Shown: positions 23,091 through 31,411, counted from the stretch's first letter. The stretch is 36,223 nucleotides of DNA from Bradyrhizobium sp. dw_78 (GCF_018449525.1 NZ_JAAVUS010000016.1:1-36223), one strand, 5' to 3'. The notes: generated from the sequence alone by a model not told the origin. Numbers and translations are program-made.

Positions 23091-24470
23091 TTACCCCGCC
23101 GCGGCGATCCGGTGGTAGTCGCCGGTTCCGGCGGGCGGAATCGGCAGTCCCCCGTCGGCATACTCGTTGAGCTTGTTGCGCAGCGTGCGGATCGAGATGC
23201 CGAGGATATTCGCGGCGTGGGTACGGTTGCCGAGGCAATGCTTCAAGGTTTCCAGGATCAGGTCGCGCTCGACATCGGCGACGGTGCGGCCGACCAGGGC
23301 GCGGGTGACCTGCTCGGCGGCGAAGGTCGCGTGCGCGACCGCCGGTGCGGTCTTGGCGAGGTCGAGACGGTCGCCGTCCGGCGTCATGATGGCGTCGGCG
23401 CCGATCTCGTCGCCTTGCGACATCAGCACGGCGCGATGGATGGTGTTTTCCAGTTCGCGGACATTGCCCGGCCAGCGGTTGGTGGTCAGCACCCGGCGGG
23501 CTTCGGCGGAAATCGGCCGCGTCGGCAGCCCGTTGGCGTCGGCGTATTTCTTGGCGAAATGCTGCGCCAGTTCGAGAATGTCCGCCGGCCGCTCGCGTAG
23601 CGGCGGGATCTTCAGATTCACGACGTTGAGCCGGAACAGCAGATCCTCGCGGAAGGTGCCTCCGCGCACGGCGTCCGCGAGGTTGCGGTTCGAGGTGGCG
23701 AGAATGCGGATATCGACTGGCACCGGGCGGGTGCCGCCGACGCGGTCGATCACGCGCTCCTGGATCGCGCGCAGCAACTTCGATTGCAGCCGCACATCCA
23801 TTTCGGAGATTTCGTCGAGCAGCAGCGTGCCGCCGGTGGCTTCCTCGAATTTTCCGATGCGCCGGGCCACGGCGCCGGTGAACGCGCCTTTCTCGTGCCC
23901 GAACAGTTCCGATTCCAAGAGATGCTCGGGGATCGCCGCGCAATTGATCGAGATGAAGGGCCGCTTGGCGCGGTTGGAGCGAGTGTGGACATAGCGCGCC
24001 AGCACTTCCTTGCCGGTGCCGGACTCGCCGGTGATCATGACCGAGGCGTCGGAGCCCGCGACCTGCTGCGCCAGCTTGATCACTTTCGCCATCGCCTCGT
24101 CGCGGTAGACCAGATCGCGCGAATCGTTGGCGACGGCGGCGAGCACCGCGGCGATCAGCTCCGGCTCCGGCGGCAGCGGAATGTATTCCTTGGCGCCGGC
24201 GTGGATCGCGGCCACCGCGGCGCGGGCGTCGCTGGAGATGCCGCAAGCGACGATCGGGACGTGAATATGCTCGGCTTCCAGCCGCATCACGAGGTCGCGG
24301 ATGTCGAGCGAGACGTCGACCAGCAGCAGGTCGGCGCCCTTGCCGCCGCGCAGGACGCGCATCGCCTGTTCGTTGTCCTCCGCATGCGTTACCGAAGCGC
24401 CGTTATCCATCGCGATCTTGGTGGCGGTCGTAAGCTGGCCCTTCAATGTGCCAACGATGAGAAGCCGCAT
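23091..24470 (-). CDS. flbD: Flagellar sigma-54-dependent activator FlbD
   Basis: A 459-residue NtrC-type activator. It has a receiver-like domain (1-115), an AAA+ domain with Walker A GESGTGKE, the sigma-54 contact motif EKGAFTGA and LLLDEISEMD, and a C-terminal Fis-type helix-turn-helix (about 415-440). The receiver is degenerate: the acidic pair after beta-1 is absent (VGTLKG) and the conserved Lys is replaced (EYIPLP), although Asp52 remains. Caulobacter FlbD is likewise controlled by FliX rather than by a kinase, so that may hold here. AGGAG precedes the ATG. It is last in fliF-fliG-fliH-fliN-flbD, the same order as Caulobacter. It should activate sigma-54 flagellar promoters such as the one at 31412. 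Confidence 0.95.
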   Translation of the reverse strand: MRLLIVGTLKGQLTTATKIAMDNGASVTHAEDNEQAMRVLRGGKGADLLLVDVSLDIRDLVMRLEAEHIHVPIVACGISSDARAAVAAIHAGAKEYIPLPPEPELIAAVLAAVANDSRDLVYRDEAMAKVIKLAQQVAGSDASVMITGESGTGKEVLARYVHTRSNRAKRPFISINCAAIPEHLLESELFGHEKGAFTGAVARRIGKFEEATGGTLLLDEISEMDVRLQSKLLRAIQERVIDRVGGTRPVPVDIRILATSNRNLADAVRGGTFREDLLFRLNVVNLKIPPLRERPADILELAQHFAKKYADANGLPTRPISAEARRVLTTNRWPGNVRELENTIHRAVLMSQGDEIGADAIMTPDGDRLDLAKTAPAVAHATFAAEQVTRALVGRTVADVERDLILETLKHCLGNRTHAANILGISIRTLRNKLNEYADGGLPIPPAGTGDYHRIAAAG

Positions 24471-24526
24471 GGTGATCTCCTGTCCGTCTGCCGGCGCCGG
24501 TCCTGCGCCGTATCGTTAAAAAGGTA

Positions 24527-24877
24527 TCAGGCGCGATCCGCCTTGATGATTTCCGTCATGGTCACGCCCAGCTTGTCTTCCACCAGAACCACTTCGCCGC
24601 GCGCCACCAGCCGGTTGTTGACATAGATGTCGATGGATTCGCCGACCCGGCGGTCGAGTTCGAGCACGGTGCCGGGGCCGAGCTTCAGCAATTCGCCGAC
24701 ATCCATCTTGGAGCGGCCGAGCACCGCCGAGACCTGGACCGGCACGTCGAACACGGCTTCCAGATCGGCGGCGACGCGCGAGGCCTGTTCGTCCTCGTTA
24801 TACCCCACGTCATCGATGGCGGGCGCATCGGCGGCGTTGAGATCCGGAAGCGGCACTTGTCCGTCAGTATCGCTCAT
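24527..24877 (-). CDS. fliN: Flagellar motor switch protein FliN
   Basis: A 116-residue C-ring protein. The C-terminal SpoA/FliN domain runs from about residue 40: VFDVPVQVSAVLGRSKMDVGELLKL, then PGTVLELDRRVGE and VNNRLVARGEVVLVEDKLGVTMTEI. The N-terminal 38 residues are acidic and variable, as usual. FliN forms the base of the switch and binds FliH and CheY-P. AGGAC precedes the ATG. It lies 3 bp after fliH and 56 bp before flbD in the operon. Confidence 0.96.
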   Translation of the reverse strand: MSDTDGQVPLPDLNAADAPAIDDVGYNEDEQASRVAADLEAVFDVPVQVSAVLGRSKMDVGELLKLGPGTVLELDRRVGESIDIYVNNRLVARGEVVLVEDKLGVTMTEIIKADRA

Positions 24878-24880
24878 GGC

Positions 24881-25522
24881 TTAAGTCCTTTTGGCCGCCA
24901 CCCCGGCCTGGCCGCGGGACGCCATATAGCGTCCGACGAGTTCGTTGATCTTGGCTTCGACCGCGGCGCGCTCGCGCACGACGCCGCCGTCGGCCCATTC
25001 GATTTTGCAGTCGCCATTCGCAATTCCCGGCTCCGCCAGGATCACGAGGCGGCCATCGAAGCCGCTTTGTTTCGCCAGCTTCTCGATCCGCTCGCGCGCG
25101 CCGTCGTAGAGGGAATCGTTGATCCGGACCACGAGATGCGGTGTCGCGACCAGATGCGAGAAGCATTCGCGGACCAGCCCGGTGATTTCCGCAAGGGGCT
25201 CTCCGGCGATCAATTCGCTGCACAGCTTGCGTGCGACCGCAACCGCGACGTCGACGGCTTCGGTCTCCATCCGGTTCTCGATGCCCGAATAGCGCGCGGC
25301 GATGTTCTTGATGGCAATCCCGATCTCCTCGAGCGCCAGCGCGGCGCGGCGGTCGCTTTCGGCCTTGGCCTCGCGCTGGGCGGCGGCAAAGCCGTCGCGA
25401 TAGGCGCTGGCCTCGGCGGCCGCGATCTTCTGCGCGATCTCCGCCGGCGTCGCAGGCCGTTCGCGCGCTTTGTCCGGCGCCGAGAAGTCCGTGTCGAACA
25501 GGAATTTTGCGGGGGCGGCCAT
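24881..25522 (-). CDS. fliH: Flagellar export regulator FliH (FlbE)
   Basis: A 213-residue protein in the position of Caulobacter flbE/fliH. It starts with a short KFLFDTDF motif typical of alphaproteobacterial members, followed by a long Ala/Glu/Arg helix (about residues 25-75, coiled-coil-like) and a C-terminal domain (VARKLC..LI, then LVVRINDSLYD) resembling FliH/HrpE. FliH binds and holds the export ATPase FliI and docks it on FliN. Its ATG overlaps the fliG stop by one base (TGATG). The family is weakly conserved, so the call relies partly on gene order. Confidence 0.88.
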   Translation of the reverse strand: MAAPAKFLFDTDFSAPDKARERPATPAEIAQKIAAAEASAYRDGFAAAQREAKAESDRRAALALEEIGIAIKNIAARYSGIENRMETEAVDVAVAVARKLCSELIAGEPLAEITGLVRECFSHLVATPHLVVRINDSLYDGARERIEKLAKQSGFDGRLVILAEPGIANGDCKIEWADGGVVRERAAVEAKINELVGRYMASRGQAGVAAKRT

Positions 25523-26607
25523 CAGTATACCAGCTCGTCATCGGCGCGATTTTTGGTCAGCATGATCTCGCCCTTGGCGGCGAGGTCCTTGGCGAGATTG
25601 ACGAGCAGCGCCTGCGCCTCGTCGACATCGCGCAGACGGACCGGTCCCATCGCCGCCATGTCGTCGAGCAGCATCTTGCCGGCGCGGGACGACATGTTGC
25701 CGAGGAAGAACGCGCGGACGTCCTCATTGGCGCTCTTCAGCGCGATGCCGAGCTTGTCTTTGTCGACGTTGCGCATCAGCGTCTGGGCGGAGCCGGAATC
25801 CAGCTTGATCAGGTCGTCGAAGGTGAACATCAGCGCCTTGATGCGCTCGGCGGCTTCGCGGTTTTCCTCTTCCAGCGAGGTCAGGAAACGGGTTTCGGTC
25901 TGGCGGTCGAAATTGTTGAAGATCTCGGCCATCACCTCATGGGCGTCGCGGCGGCGGGTTTGCGACAGGTTCGACATGAATTCGGTGCGAAGGGTCTGCT
26001 CGACGCGCTCGATCACTTCCTTCTGCACCGCTTCCATCCGCAGCATGCGGCCGACCACATCGAGCGCCATGTCCTCGGGCAGGATCGCCAGCACGCGCGC
26101 CGCATGTTCCGACTTCAGCTTCGACAGCACGACGGCGATGGTCTGCGGATATTCGTTCTTGAGGTAATTGGCGAGCACCTCCTCCTGCACGTTGGAGAGC
26201 TTCTCCCACATGTTGCGCCCGGCAGGCCCGCGGATCTCGTCCATGATGCCGCTGACGCGATCGGACGGCAGATATTGCTGCAGCAGCCGTTCGGTGCCGT
26301 CGAAGGTACCCATCAGGGCGCCGGAGGCCGACATCCGCGAGACGAATTCGAGCAGCATCTCTTCCACCACTTCGGCGTCCACGGTGCCGAGCGTCGACAT
26401 CGCCATCGACAGTTCGCGCACTTCGTCGTCGTCGAGCAGCGACCACACCTTGCCGCCATATTGCTCGCCAAGCGACAGCATCAGGATCGCGGCGCGCTTC
26501 GGCCCGCTCAGCGGCGGTCCCTTTGTGCGAGTGCCCTGACGGTTCGCCAGCGTCGCGAGGACGCTGTTGATGTCGTTGGCGTTGGCGTTTTGCGCTGGAA
26601 GGGCCAT
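25522..26607 (-). CDS. fliG: Flagellar motor switch protein FliG
   Basis: A 361-residue rotor protein of normal length. The N-terminal domain begins with SGPKRAAILMLSLGEQYGGKVWSLL, the middle domain includes EEVLANYLKNEYPQTIAVVLS, and the C-terminal torque-generating domain has FDDLIKLDSGSAQTLMRNVDKDKLGIALK and GPVRLRDVDEAQ, with charged residues that engage MotA. It links the MS ring (FliF) to the C ring. The ATG overlaps the fliF stop region (TGACATG), a sign of coupling. The N-terminal 27 residues are an Asn/Ala/Thr-rich extension. Confidence 0.97.
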   Translation of the reverse strand: MALPAQNANANDINSVLATLANRQGTRTKGPPLSGPKRAAILMLSLGEQYGGKVWSLLDDDEVRELSMAMSTLGTVDAEVVEEMLLEFVSRMSASGALMGTFDGTERLLQQYLPSDRVSGIMDEIRGPAGRNMWEKLSNVQEEVLANYLKNEYPQTIAVVLSKLKSEHAARVLAILPEDMALDVVGRMLRMEAVQKEVIERVEQTLRTEFMSNLSQTRRRDAHEVMAEIFNNFDRQTETRFLTSLEEENREAAERIKALMFTFDDLIKLDSGSAQTLMRNVDKDKLGIALKSANEDVRAFFLGNMSSRAGKMLLDDMAAMGPVRLRDVDEAQALLVNLAKDLAAKGEIMLTKNRADDELVY

Positions 26608-26608
26608 G

Positions 26609-28210
26609 TCAGGTCGTGGGCTCCGTCAGCCATTGACGAACGATGGAAACGGTTTCGTTCGGATTTCGCTCGGCCAGTTCGCCGACACGATGCATCGTCT
26701 GGGCGTGGAGCTGTCCCTGAACCTGAGCGACGTCGATCAGGTTCGGCGCATTGCTGGCGGGCAACAGGTTCTGGATGCTGGCGTCGGGCAGCGCCGGCAG
26801 TTCGGCTTCGGGCGCCGGAGGCACTACTTCGGAAGCCAGGATCCGGCGGACCAGCGGCCGGATCACCATGAACAGCACCACCAGGCTGAGTAGCATCATC
26901 ACGCCGAGTTCGATGATGTACATGACATCGTCTTTGGTGAACTGGAGCATGCCGAGCAGTCCGGTCGGCTCGTTGAGCGGAGCGACCGCCGGGGCTTCCG
27001 CGAATTTGAGGTTCACGACCTCGACCTGGTCGCCGCGCTTCTGGTCGAAGCCGATCGCCGAGCGCACCAGCGTCGCGATACGGTCCAGCTCTTCCTTGCT
27101 GCGCTCCTTGTAGACGATCTCGCCTTTCTCGTTCTTGGCGTAGTTGCCGTCGACCAGCACGGCGACCGAGACGCGGTTGACCCGTCCGGCTTCCGTCACT
27201 TCGGTCTTGGTGGTGTGGGATATTTCGTAATTGTTGGTCTCTTCGGTTTTCGTGCTCTGGTCGCGCCCGGGATTCGCATTGTCCTGGCGCTGGTTGCCCG
27301 GCAGTTCGTTGTTGACGGTGACCTGGCCGTTGTTTTCGGCGGTTGAGGAGGATTCCTCGCGGGTCTGGCTCGAGCGCAGCACCCGGCCTTCCGGGTCGAA
27401 GCTGTCGGAGGTCTGGGTAATCTTGTTGTAGTCGAAATCCGCCGAGAGCTGGACGCGGGCGCGGCCGGCGCCCACCACCGACGACACGATCGCCTCGACC
27501 TCGCCGCGCAACCGCTTTTCGTAAGCGGCGCGGCGCTCGTCGCCGACGACGTTTTCGTTGTCGCCGGCTTCGCCGTCGGCCAGCAATTGGCCGTTTTCAT
27601 CGACGATCGACACCCGCTGCGGTTTCAGGCCGCTGACGGCGGAGGCGACGAGGTGACGGATGGCGCGAATCTGTTGCTGTTCAAGCGAGCCGCGGACACG
27701 GACGACGATCGAGGCCGACGCCTCAGGTGTCTCGCGCGAGAACAGCGGCCGCTCCGGCAGCACCAGATGGACCCGGGCGGCCTGGATCCGGTCGATGGCC
27801 TGGATGGTGCGGGAGAGTTCGCCCTCCAGCGCGCGCAAGTGATTGATATTCTGGACGAAACTGGTGGTACCGAGCGCGTCGGATTTGTCGAAGATCTCGT
27901 AGCCGACGCCGCCGCCCTTGGGCAGGCCGCCCTCGGCCAGATTCATGCGCAGCCGCGTGACCTTGTCCTTGGGCACCAGGATCACGGCGCCATCATTGCG
28001 CAGTTCGTAGGGAATCGCCCGGCGTTCCAGGTCCTTGATGATGGCGGAGGAGTCCTCCAGGCTGAGGTCGGTAAAAAGCGTCGTCATCTGCGGCGTGGTG
28101 ACGCGCAGGATGACGAACGCGAAGAAGCCGATCAGCGCGGCGGTTACCGCAACCATCGCCATCAGCCGCGAGGCGCCCAGCCCCTTTAGAAAGTCCACCA
28201 GACTCTGCAA
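26609..28210 (-). CDS. fliF: Flagellar MS-ring protein FliF
   Basis: A 533-residue MS-ring subunit. Membrane helix 1 lies at about residues 16-36 (LMAMVAVTAALIGFFAFVIL); the periplasmic ring-building motifs follow (YELRNDGAVILVPKDKV, GGLPKGGGVGYEIFD, RVHLVLPE); and helix 2 lies at about residues 430-452. The C-terminal tail binds FliG (TMHRVGELAERNP, VRQWL). The start is a TTG at 28210 preceded by AGGGG at 7-8 bases. A second TTG at 28252 adds 14 residues but falls inside a palindrome that looks regulatory. It is the first gene of the fliF-fliG-fliH-fliN-flbD operon. Confidence 0.95.
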   Translation of the reverse strand: MQSLVDFLKGLGASRLMAMVAVTAALIGFFAFVILRVTTPQMTTLFTDLSLEDSSAIIKDLERRAIPYELRNDGAVILVPKDKVTRLRMNLAEGGLPKGGGVGYEIFDKSDALGTTSFVQNINHLRALEGELSRTIQAIDRIQAARVHLVLPERPLFSRETPEASASIVVRVRGSLEQQQIRAIRHLVASAVSGLKPQRVSIVDENGQLLADGEAGDNENVVGDERRAAYEKRLRGEVEAIVSSVVGAGRARVQLSADFDYNKITQTSDSFDPEGRVLRSSQTREESSSTAENNGQVTVNNELPGNQRQDNANPGRDQSTKTEETNNYEISHTTKTEVTEAGRVNRVSVAVLVDGNYAKNEKGEIVYKERSKEELDRIATLVRSAIGFDQKRGDQVEVVNLKFAEAPAVAPLNEPTGLLGMLQFTKDDVMYIIELGVMMLLSLVVLFMVIRPLVRRILASEVVPPAPEAELPALPDASIQNLLPASNAPNLIDVAQVQGQLHAQTMHRVGELAERNPNETVSIVRQWLTEPTT

Positions 28211-28247
28211 GCAACTGCCCCTGAGATTCGGCGCCAACGTCCGACTG

Positions 28248-28260
28248 GGCAATTATTGCC
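28248..28260 (-). promoter_or_regulatory. GGCAA-N3-TTGCC palindrome, candidate FlbD (ftr) site at fliF
   Basis: GGCAA (28248-28252), spacer TTA, TTGCC (28256-28260), lying 38-50 bp upstream of the fliF TTG start. The same half-sites with the same spacing recur at 31524-31536, about 100 bp upstream of a sigma-54 promoter. In Caulobacter, FlbD represses fliF from a site (ftr4) inside its promoter and activates sigma-54 promoters from upstream sites. The assignment is by analogy. Confidence 0.5.
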
Positions 28261-28275
28261 TACGTGATGGTTTCC

Positions 28276-28295
28276 ATATGGTTAACGAAGATTAA
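28276..28295 (-). promoter_or_regulatory. CtrA-like box upstream of fliF
   Basis: On the minus strand the site reads TTAA-TCTTCG-TTAACCAT. It contains the TTAACCAT half-site known for CtrA, with a second TTAA at a spacing of 6 rather than the canonical 7. It lies about 66-85 bp upstream of the fliF start, on the upstream side of the candidate FlbD palindrome. In Caulobacter the fliF promoter is CtrA-controlled with this arrangement. Confidence 0.45.
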
Positions 28296-28322
28296 GAGCC
28301 CGGGCAAAACTGCGGTATGAAA

Positions 28323-28353
28323 AAGATCGGCCTCGCAAAACGAGGCCGATCTT
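28323..28353 (-). terminator. Rho-independent terminator of sciP
   Basis: A perfect 13-bp inverted repeat (28323-28335 and 28341-28353) with a 5-base loop. On the minus strand the stem is followed by T-rich sequence (CTTTTTCAT). It begins 29 bp after the sciP stop, so it ends the sciP transcript upstream of the fliF promoter. Confidence 0.88.
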
Positions 28354-28382
28354 CGTCAAATTCGACTGATTTGGGCGATCGC

Positions 28383-28658
28383 TTACTGGCGGTATTGCTG
28401 GATGCGGGTAGTCCGCAGCCCCGCAAGACCATGCTGATCGATGGAAAATTGCCAGGAGAGGAATTCGTCGACAGTCAGAGTGTACCGGCTGCAAGCCTCC
28501 TCAAGGGAGAGCAGACCGCCACGAACCGCGGCAACGACTTCGGCCTTCCGGCGAATGACCCACCGTTTGGTTCCGGGCGCGGGCAGATCCGCAATTGTTA
28601 ACGGACTGCCGTCGGGCCCGATGACGTATTTCACCCTCGGGCGATGGGGTTCTGTCAT
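28383..28658 (-). CDS. sciP: CtrA inhibitor SciP (DUF1153)
   Basis: A 91-residue protein with the DUF1153 helix-turn-helix fold. Hallmarks are VKYVIGPDGSPLTIADLP, TKRWVIRRKAEVVAAV, GGLLSLEEACSRYTLTVDEFLSWQ and the ending GLAGLRTTRIQQYR. In Caulobacter, SciP binds CtrA at flagellar and cell-cycle promoters and blocks transcription. The start at 28658 (MTEPHR) is the family start; an upstream Met at 28679 adds 7 residues unlike the family. It is a single gene between fliF and flgD with its own terminator. A CtrA-like box lies 58 bp upstream, so CtrA may drive it and be restrained by it. Confidence 0.93.
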   Translation of the reverse strand: MTEPHRPRVKYVIGPDGSPLTIADLPAPGTKRWVIRRKAEVVAAVRGGLLSLEEACSRYTLTVDEFLSWQFSIDQHGLAGLRTTRIQQYRQ

Positions 28659-28715
28659 GGCGTACTCACAAACTCTCAACCACTGAACTCACCGCAACAA
28701 CCTACCCCTCGCGGC

Positions 28716-28732
28716 TTAAAATTTGGCTAAAC
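28716..28732 (-). promoter_or_regulatory. Near-match CtrA box upstream of sciP
   Basis: TTAA (28716-28719), a 7-base spacer, then CTAAAC (28727-28732). The canonical CtrA box is TTAA-N7-TTAAC, so one base of the second half differs. It is 58-74 bp upstream of the sciP start, a suitable position for activation. Confidence 0.45.
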
Positions 28733-28777
28733 CCAAGGCTTCAATACGAATCTCCTTGAAAATGGCATGACAGTGGG

Positions 28778-28875
28778 TCCCGGGCGCCGTTTCCGGCGCC
28801 GGGATCCGATCAATAGGGACCCCTTTTGGGGCAAGGAACGCAAATATGGCAGGCGAGGGCGGGAAAACGCCCGCC
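28778..28875 (-). other. Three hairpins downstream of flgD, probable transcript end
   Basis: Three inverted repeats lie between the sciP upstream region and the flgD stop: TCCCGGGCGCC/GGCGCCGGGA (28778-28804, one bulged base), CCCC-TTTT-GGGG (28820-28831) and GGCGGG-AAAACG-CCCGCC (28858-28875). The last abuts the flgD stop. None has a good T-tract on the minus strand, so termination may be rho-dependent or inefficient. Confidence 0.5.
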
Positions 28876-28876
28876 G

Positions 28877-29593
28877 TCAGCTGCCGTTGGCCACGATGCT
28901 CTTGATCTGGTTGATCGTGTAGGTCTGGCCGTTGATTGACAGCATCGGCGGCGACTGGGTGAGGTCGACCGAACTGACGACGCCTACGACTGACGTCGTA
29001 ATCCCCACATTGTTGCCGGAGGAATCCTTGGCGCTGGCCGTCAGCGTGTAACTGCCGTCGGGGTACTGGGTGCCGTCATTGCCTTGGCCGTTCCAGACAA
29101 AGGGCTGGCTGTCGCCCGCGTTGGCGGTGTAGGTGCCGGAAAAGACGGTCGCACCGGTGCTGTTGGTAATGCTGACGTCCATGGTTGAATTGGAGGGGAC
29201 GTCGAGTTCCCACACCGCCTGGCTGTTGGAGAGTGCGGCGGTGCTGCCACTGACCACCGCCGTCTGGCCGACATAGGCCAGCGCCTGCGTGGCCTCCGTG
29301 GTCTGTTGCAGCGAGACCAGGGTTGCCAGCGAGTCGTTGGTGTTGAGCTGTTGCTGAACGCCGGCAAATTCGACGAGCTGCTGGGTGAACTGGTTGGTGT
29401 CGAGCGGATCCAGCGGATTCTGGTTCTGCAACTGCGTTGTCAGCAACTGCAGGAAGCTCTGGAAGTTGCCGGCGATCTGCTGCGACGCCATCGCGTTTGC
29501 GGCCGCTGCGGATGAACCTGCGGAAGATGACGACGCCGGCAGGGGCGTCGTTCCCGAAACGGGGGGAGTGGCATTGATTGCTGCTGCTGACAT
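28877..29593 (-). CDS. flgD: Flagellar hook-assembly scaffold FlgD
   Basis: A 238-residue hook-cap protein. The conserved N-terminal block FQSFLQLLTTQLQNQNPLDP and TNQFTQQLVEFAGVQQQL (about residues 44-84) is diagnostic. Then comes a repeat-like beta domain with GQTAVVSGSTAAL, VFSGTYTANAGDSQPFVWNG and PDGSYTLTASAKD (the FlgD Ig-like part). The first 40 residues are Ser/Ala-rich, as in exported axial proteins without a cleaved signal. GAGGAG precedes the ATG. It begins 10 bp after fliK and should be co-transcribed with it. Confidence 0.95.
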   Translation of the reverse strand: MSAAAINATPPVSGTTPLPASSSSAGSSAAAANAMASQQIAGNFQSFLQLLTTQLQNQNPLDPLDTNQFTQQLVEFAGVQQQLNTNDSLATLVSLQQTTEATQALAYVGQTAVVSGSTAALSNSQAVWELDVPSNSTMDVSITNSTGATVFSGTYTANAGDSQPFVWNGQGNDGTQYPDGSYTLTASAKDSSGNNVGITTSVVGVVSSVDLTQSPPMLSINGQTYTINQIKSIVANGS

Positions 29594-29603
29594 GTCTTTC
29601 TCC

Positions 29604-31376
29604 TCAAACCCTGATATCCACGCCGCTGCTGGATCCGGTCATGCGGCCGTATGTTCGTCCCGCGGCTGCGGCGGGAGCCGTCTCTTCGCTGCTGATGACC
29701 AGCCGCTGCGGGTTACGGTTGCCGCCGTTGCCGCCGTTCTGGCCGGATGAAGACTGGTCGCGCAGGCTGAATTGCAGGCCGCTATCGCCGGTCTTGAAGC
29801 CCGCGTCATTCAAGGCGCGCTGCAATTGCGGCGCATCCTGTTGCAGCATCGATAGCGTTTCCGGCTTTTCGACCGTCAAATGCGACGTCATCTGGCCGGT
29901 GCTGTCGACATTGATGCGAACGTCGATGCGGCCGAGGTCGGCCGGGTCGAGCCGGATCTCGAAACTGCTCTTGCCGTTCTTGGCTGACGCGGCGATCTCG
30001 ACCGCGAGTCCGTTCAACGGCACCGCCGCGTGCGTTGCCGCGGTCACGCTCACCGGCGCCGTTGAGGCGGCACTGGCTGCCGCGGAAGGCAGTTGCGGCT
30101 GGATATTGCCCGCGGCCTGAGCATTGATGTCGGTGGTATTGGCCGGCGCGTGGTCGGTCGTGGCGCCTTCGGGATGGTCGTGCTCCGTCATGACCGCGGT
30201 CGTCGCCGAGGACGAAGCGGCGGAGCCATCGGCCTTGGTGGCATCGGTGCTGCTGCCGGTCGCCGCATCTTGCGGCTTGTTTGCGCCGGCGGGTTGCGGC
30301 ATGGCCGCACCGGTCGAGTCGGCATTGGCAGGCGCTTTCGCCGAGCCATCCGATGCTGTCGTCCCGGTTTTCGACTGTGTTGCGGCCGCAGATTTAGGGC
30401 CGGCGGGTTTTGGCTCGGTGGACGTCGTCGTGGCCGCAGGCGTTGTCGCGGACGTTGCCGCGGCCGCAACCGTCGATGCTGCGGTTGTACTGGTCTGTGT
30501 TGGCTGTGCCTTTGTCGAACCGGCGGCCGTTTCATTTGCCGCTGTCTGGACCGTTCCCTTCGTGTCCGCGGTTGTCGCCGTGTCGGATCCGGCATCGGGC
30601 GCCGCGGTGTCGGCGTCGGTATCAGTTTGCGCCGCTGCGGCAGCTGCCGATGCCGTTGCCGATGTCGCTGTGGTTGCTGTTGACGCTGCTGACGCTGCCG
30701 ACGCCAAGGTCGACGCCGGCTGGCTGGCAGCGGCAATCGCCGCCGCTGCGATCGCGAGCGGCGGCGTACCTGTGACCGTGTTTCCGGTCGCCGATGAAGG
30801 CGCTGCGGGCGTGCTGGTCACCGCGACCGTGGGCGGAATGACGACCGCGACCAGGCTCTGGGTGATGACGGCGGTCGCATCCGTCTGGGAGGGGGTGGTT
30901 GAACCGTTGCTCGAATCGGTCGTCGAACTGTCGCCGGATGACGAGGATGTATCCGATTTCGCGGAATCGTCTTTCGACGCTGCGGACTTGGTCCGGGAAC
31001 GCTGAGGCGCATCGGTGCTGGCGCCGCTGTTGGAGTCGGAAACCGGTCCGGAATTCTGGTTGTTCGGGGCGTTATTATTGTTGTTGTTGGTGTTGTTGTC
31101 GGCCGGCTGGTTCTGATTCGCCGGAGCGGTGTTGCGCCACTGGCTGTTGTCCGAGGCGTCCGAATTGTTCGACCAGCTTGGCGGGTTGTTGGACCAGTTT
31201 TGCTGGGCGGGTGGTTGTTGGGCCTGGGCCGCCGCATTGCCGGCATCGGCATTGCTGTTGACGAGGCTTGCGAAAATATCGTTCTCCGGCGACGGGCCGG
31301 CGGCCGGCTTGGCAAATCTCGGGGGCGTGTTCTGGAAAGACACGTTTGTCGCTGTTTCTGACGTAACGCTTTGCAC
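29604..31376 (-). CDS. fliK: Flagellar hook-length control protein FliK
   Basis: A 590-residue protein with the FliK layout: a very long, low-complexity N-terminal ruler rich in Thr, Ala, Ser and Gln (about 470 residues, including an Asn-rich stretch near residues 95-107), then a conserved C-terminal domain with FEIRLDPADLGRIDVRI, SHLTVEKPETLSMLQQD, LQRALNDAGFKTG and LQFSLRDQ. The domain switches export from hook to filament subunits; ruler length sets hook length. It starts with GTG, preceded by GAGAGG at 6 bases. The ruler has a strong Thr/Ala bias and is likely to vary between strains. A good sigma-54 promoter lies 36 bp upstream of the start. Confidence 0.9.
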   Translation of the reverse strand: MQSVTSETATNVSFQNTPPRFAKPAAGPSPENDIFASLVNSNADAGNAAAQAQQPPAQQNWSNNPPSWSNNSDASDNSQWRNTAPANQNQPADNNTNNNNNNAPNNQNSGPVSDSNSGASTDAPQRSRTKSAASKDDSAKSDTSSSSGDSSTTDSSNGSTTPSQTDATAVITQSLVAVVIPPTVAVTSTPAAPSSATGNTVTGTPPLAIAAAAIAAASQPASTLASAASAASTATTATSATASAAAAAAQTDTDADTAAPDAGSDTATTADTKGTVQTAANETAAGSTKAQPTQTSTTAASTVAAAATSATTPAATTTSTEPKPAGPKSAAATQSKTGTTASDGSAKAPANADSTGAAMPQPAGANKPQDAATGSSTDATKADGSAASSSATTAVMTEHDHPEGATTDHAPANTTDINAQAAGNIQPQLPSAAASAASTAPVSVTAATHAAVPLNGLAVEIAASAKNGKSSFEIRLDPADLGRIDVRINVDSTGQMTSHLTVEKPETLSMLQQDAPQLQRALNDAGFKTGDSGLQFSLRDQSSSGQNGGNGGNRNPQRLVISSEETAPAAAAGRTYGRMTGSSSGVDIRV

Positions 31377-31411
31377 GGACGGCCTCTCGCAATCGAACCC
31401 GATTGTAGTTC

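Noticed and set aside
24857..26871. Two long plus-strand frames antisense to fliH, fliG and the end of fliF
   Set aside because: They are mirrors of well-recognised flagellar genes and have low-complexity Arg/Ser/His composition.
28763..28778. TGGCATG-like sequence as a second sigma-54 promoter near sciP
   Set aside because: The -12 GC element is missing (TGGGT instead of TTGCW) and the orientation does not lead into a gene.
29578..31005. Plus-strand frames with Ala/Val- or Arg/Gly-rich translations antisense to fliK
   Set aside because: They reflect the low-complexity Thr/Ala ruler of FliK read backwards; the FliK C-terminal domain and sigma-54 promoter fix the real strand.
31071..31099. 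Triplet tract in fliK as a phase-variation switch
   Set aside because: Units are in frame, so slippage would alter length but not switch the gene off.
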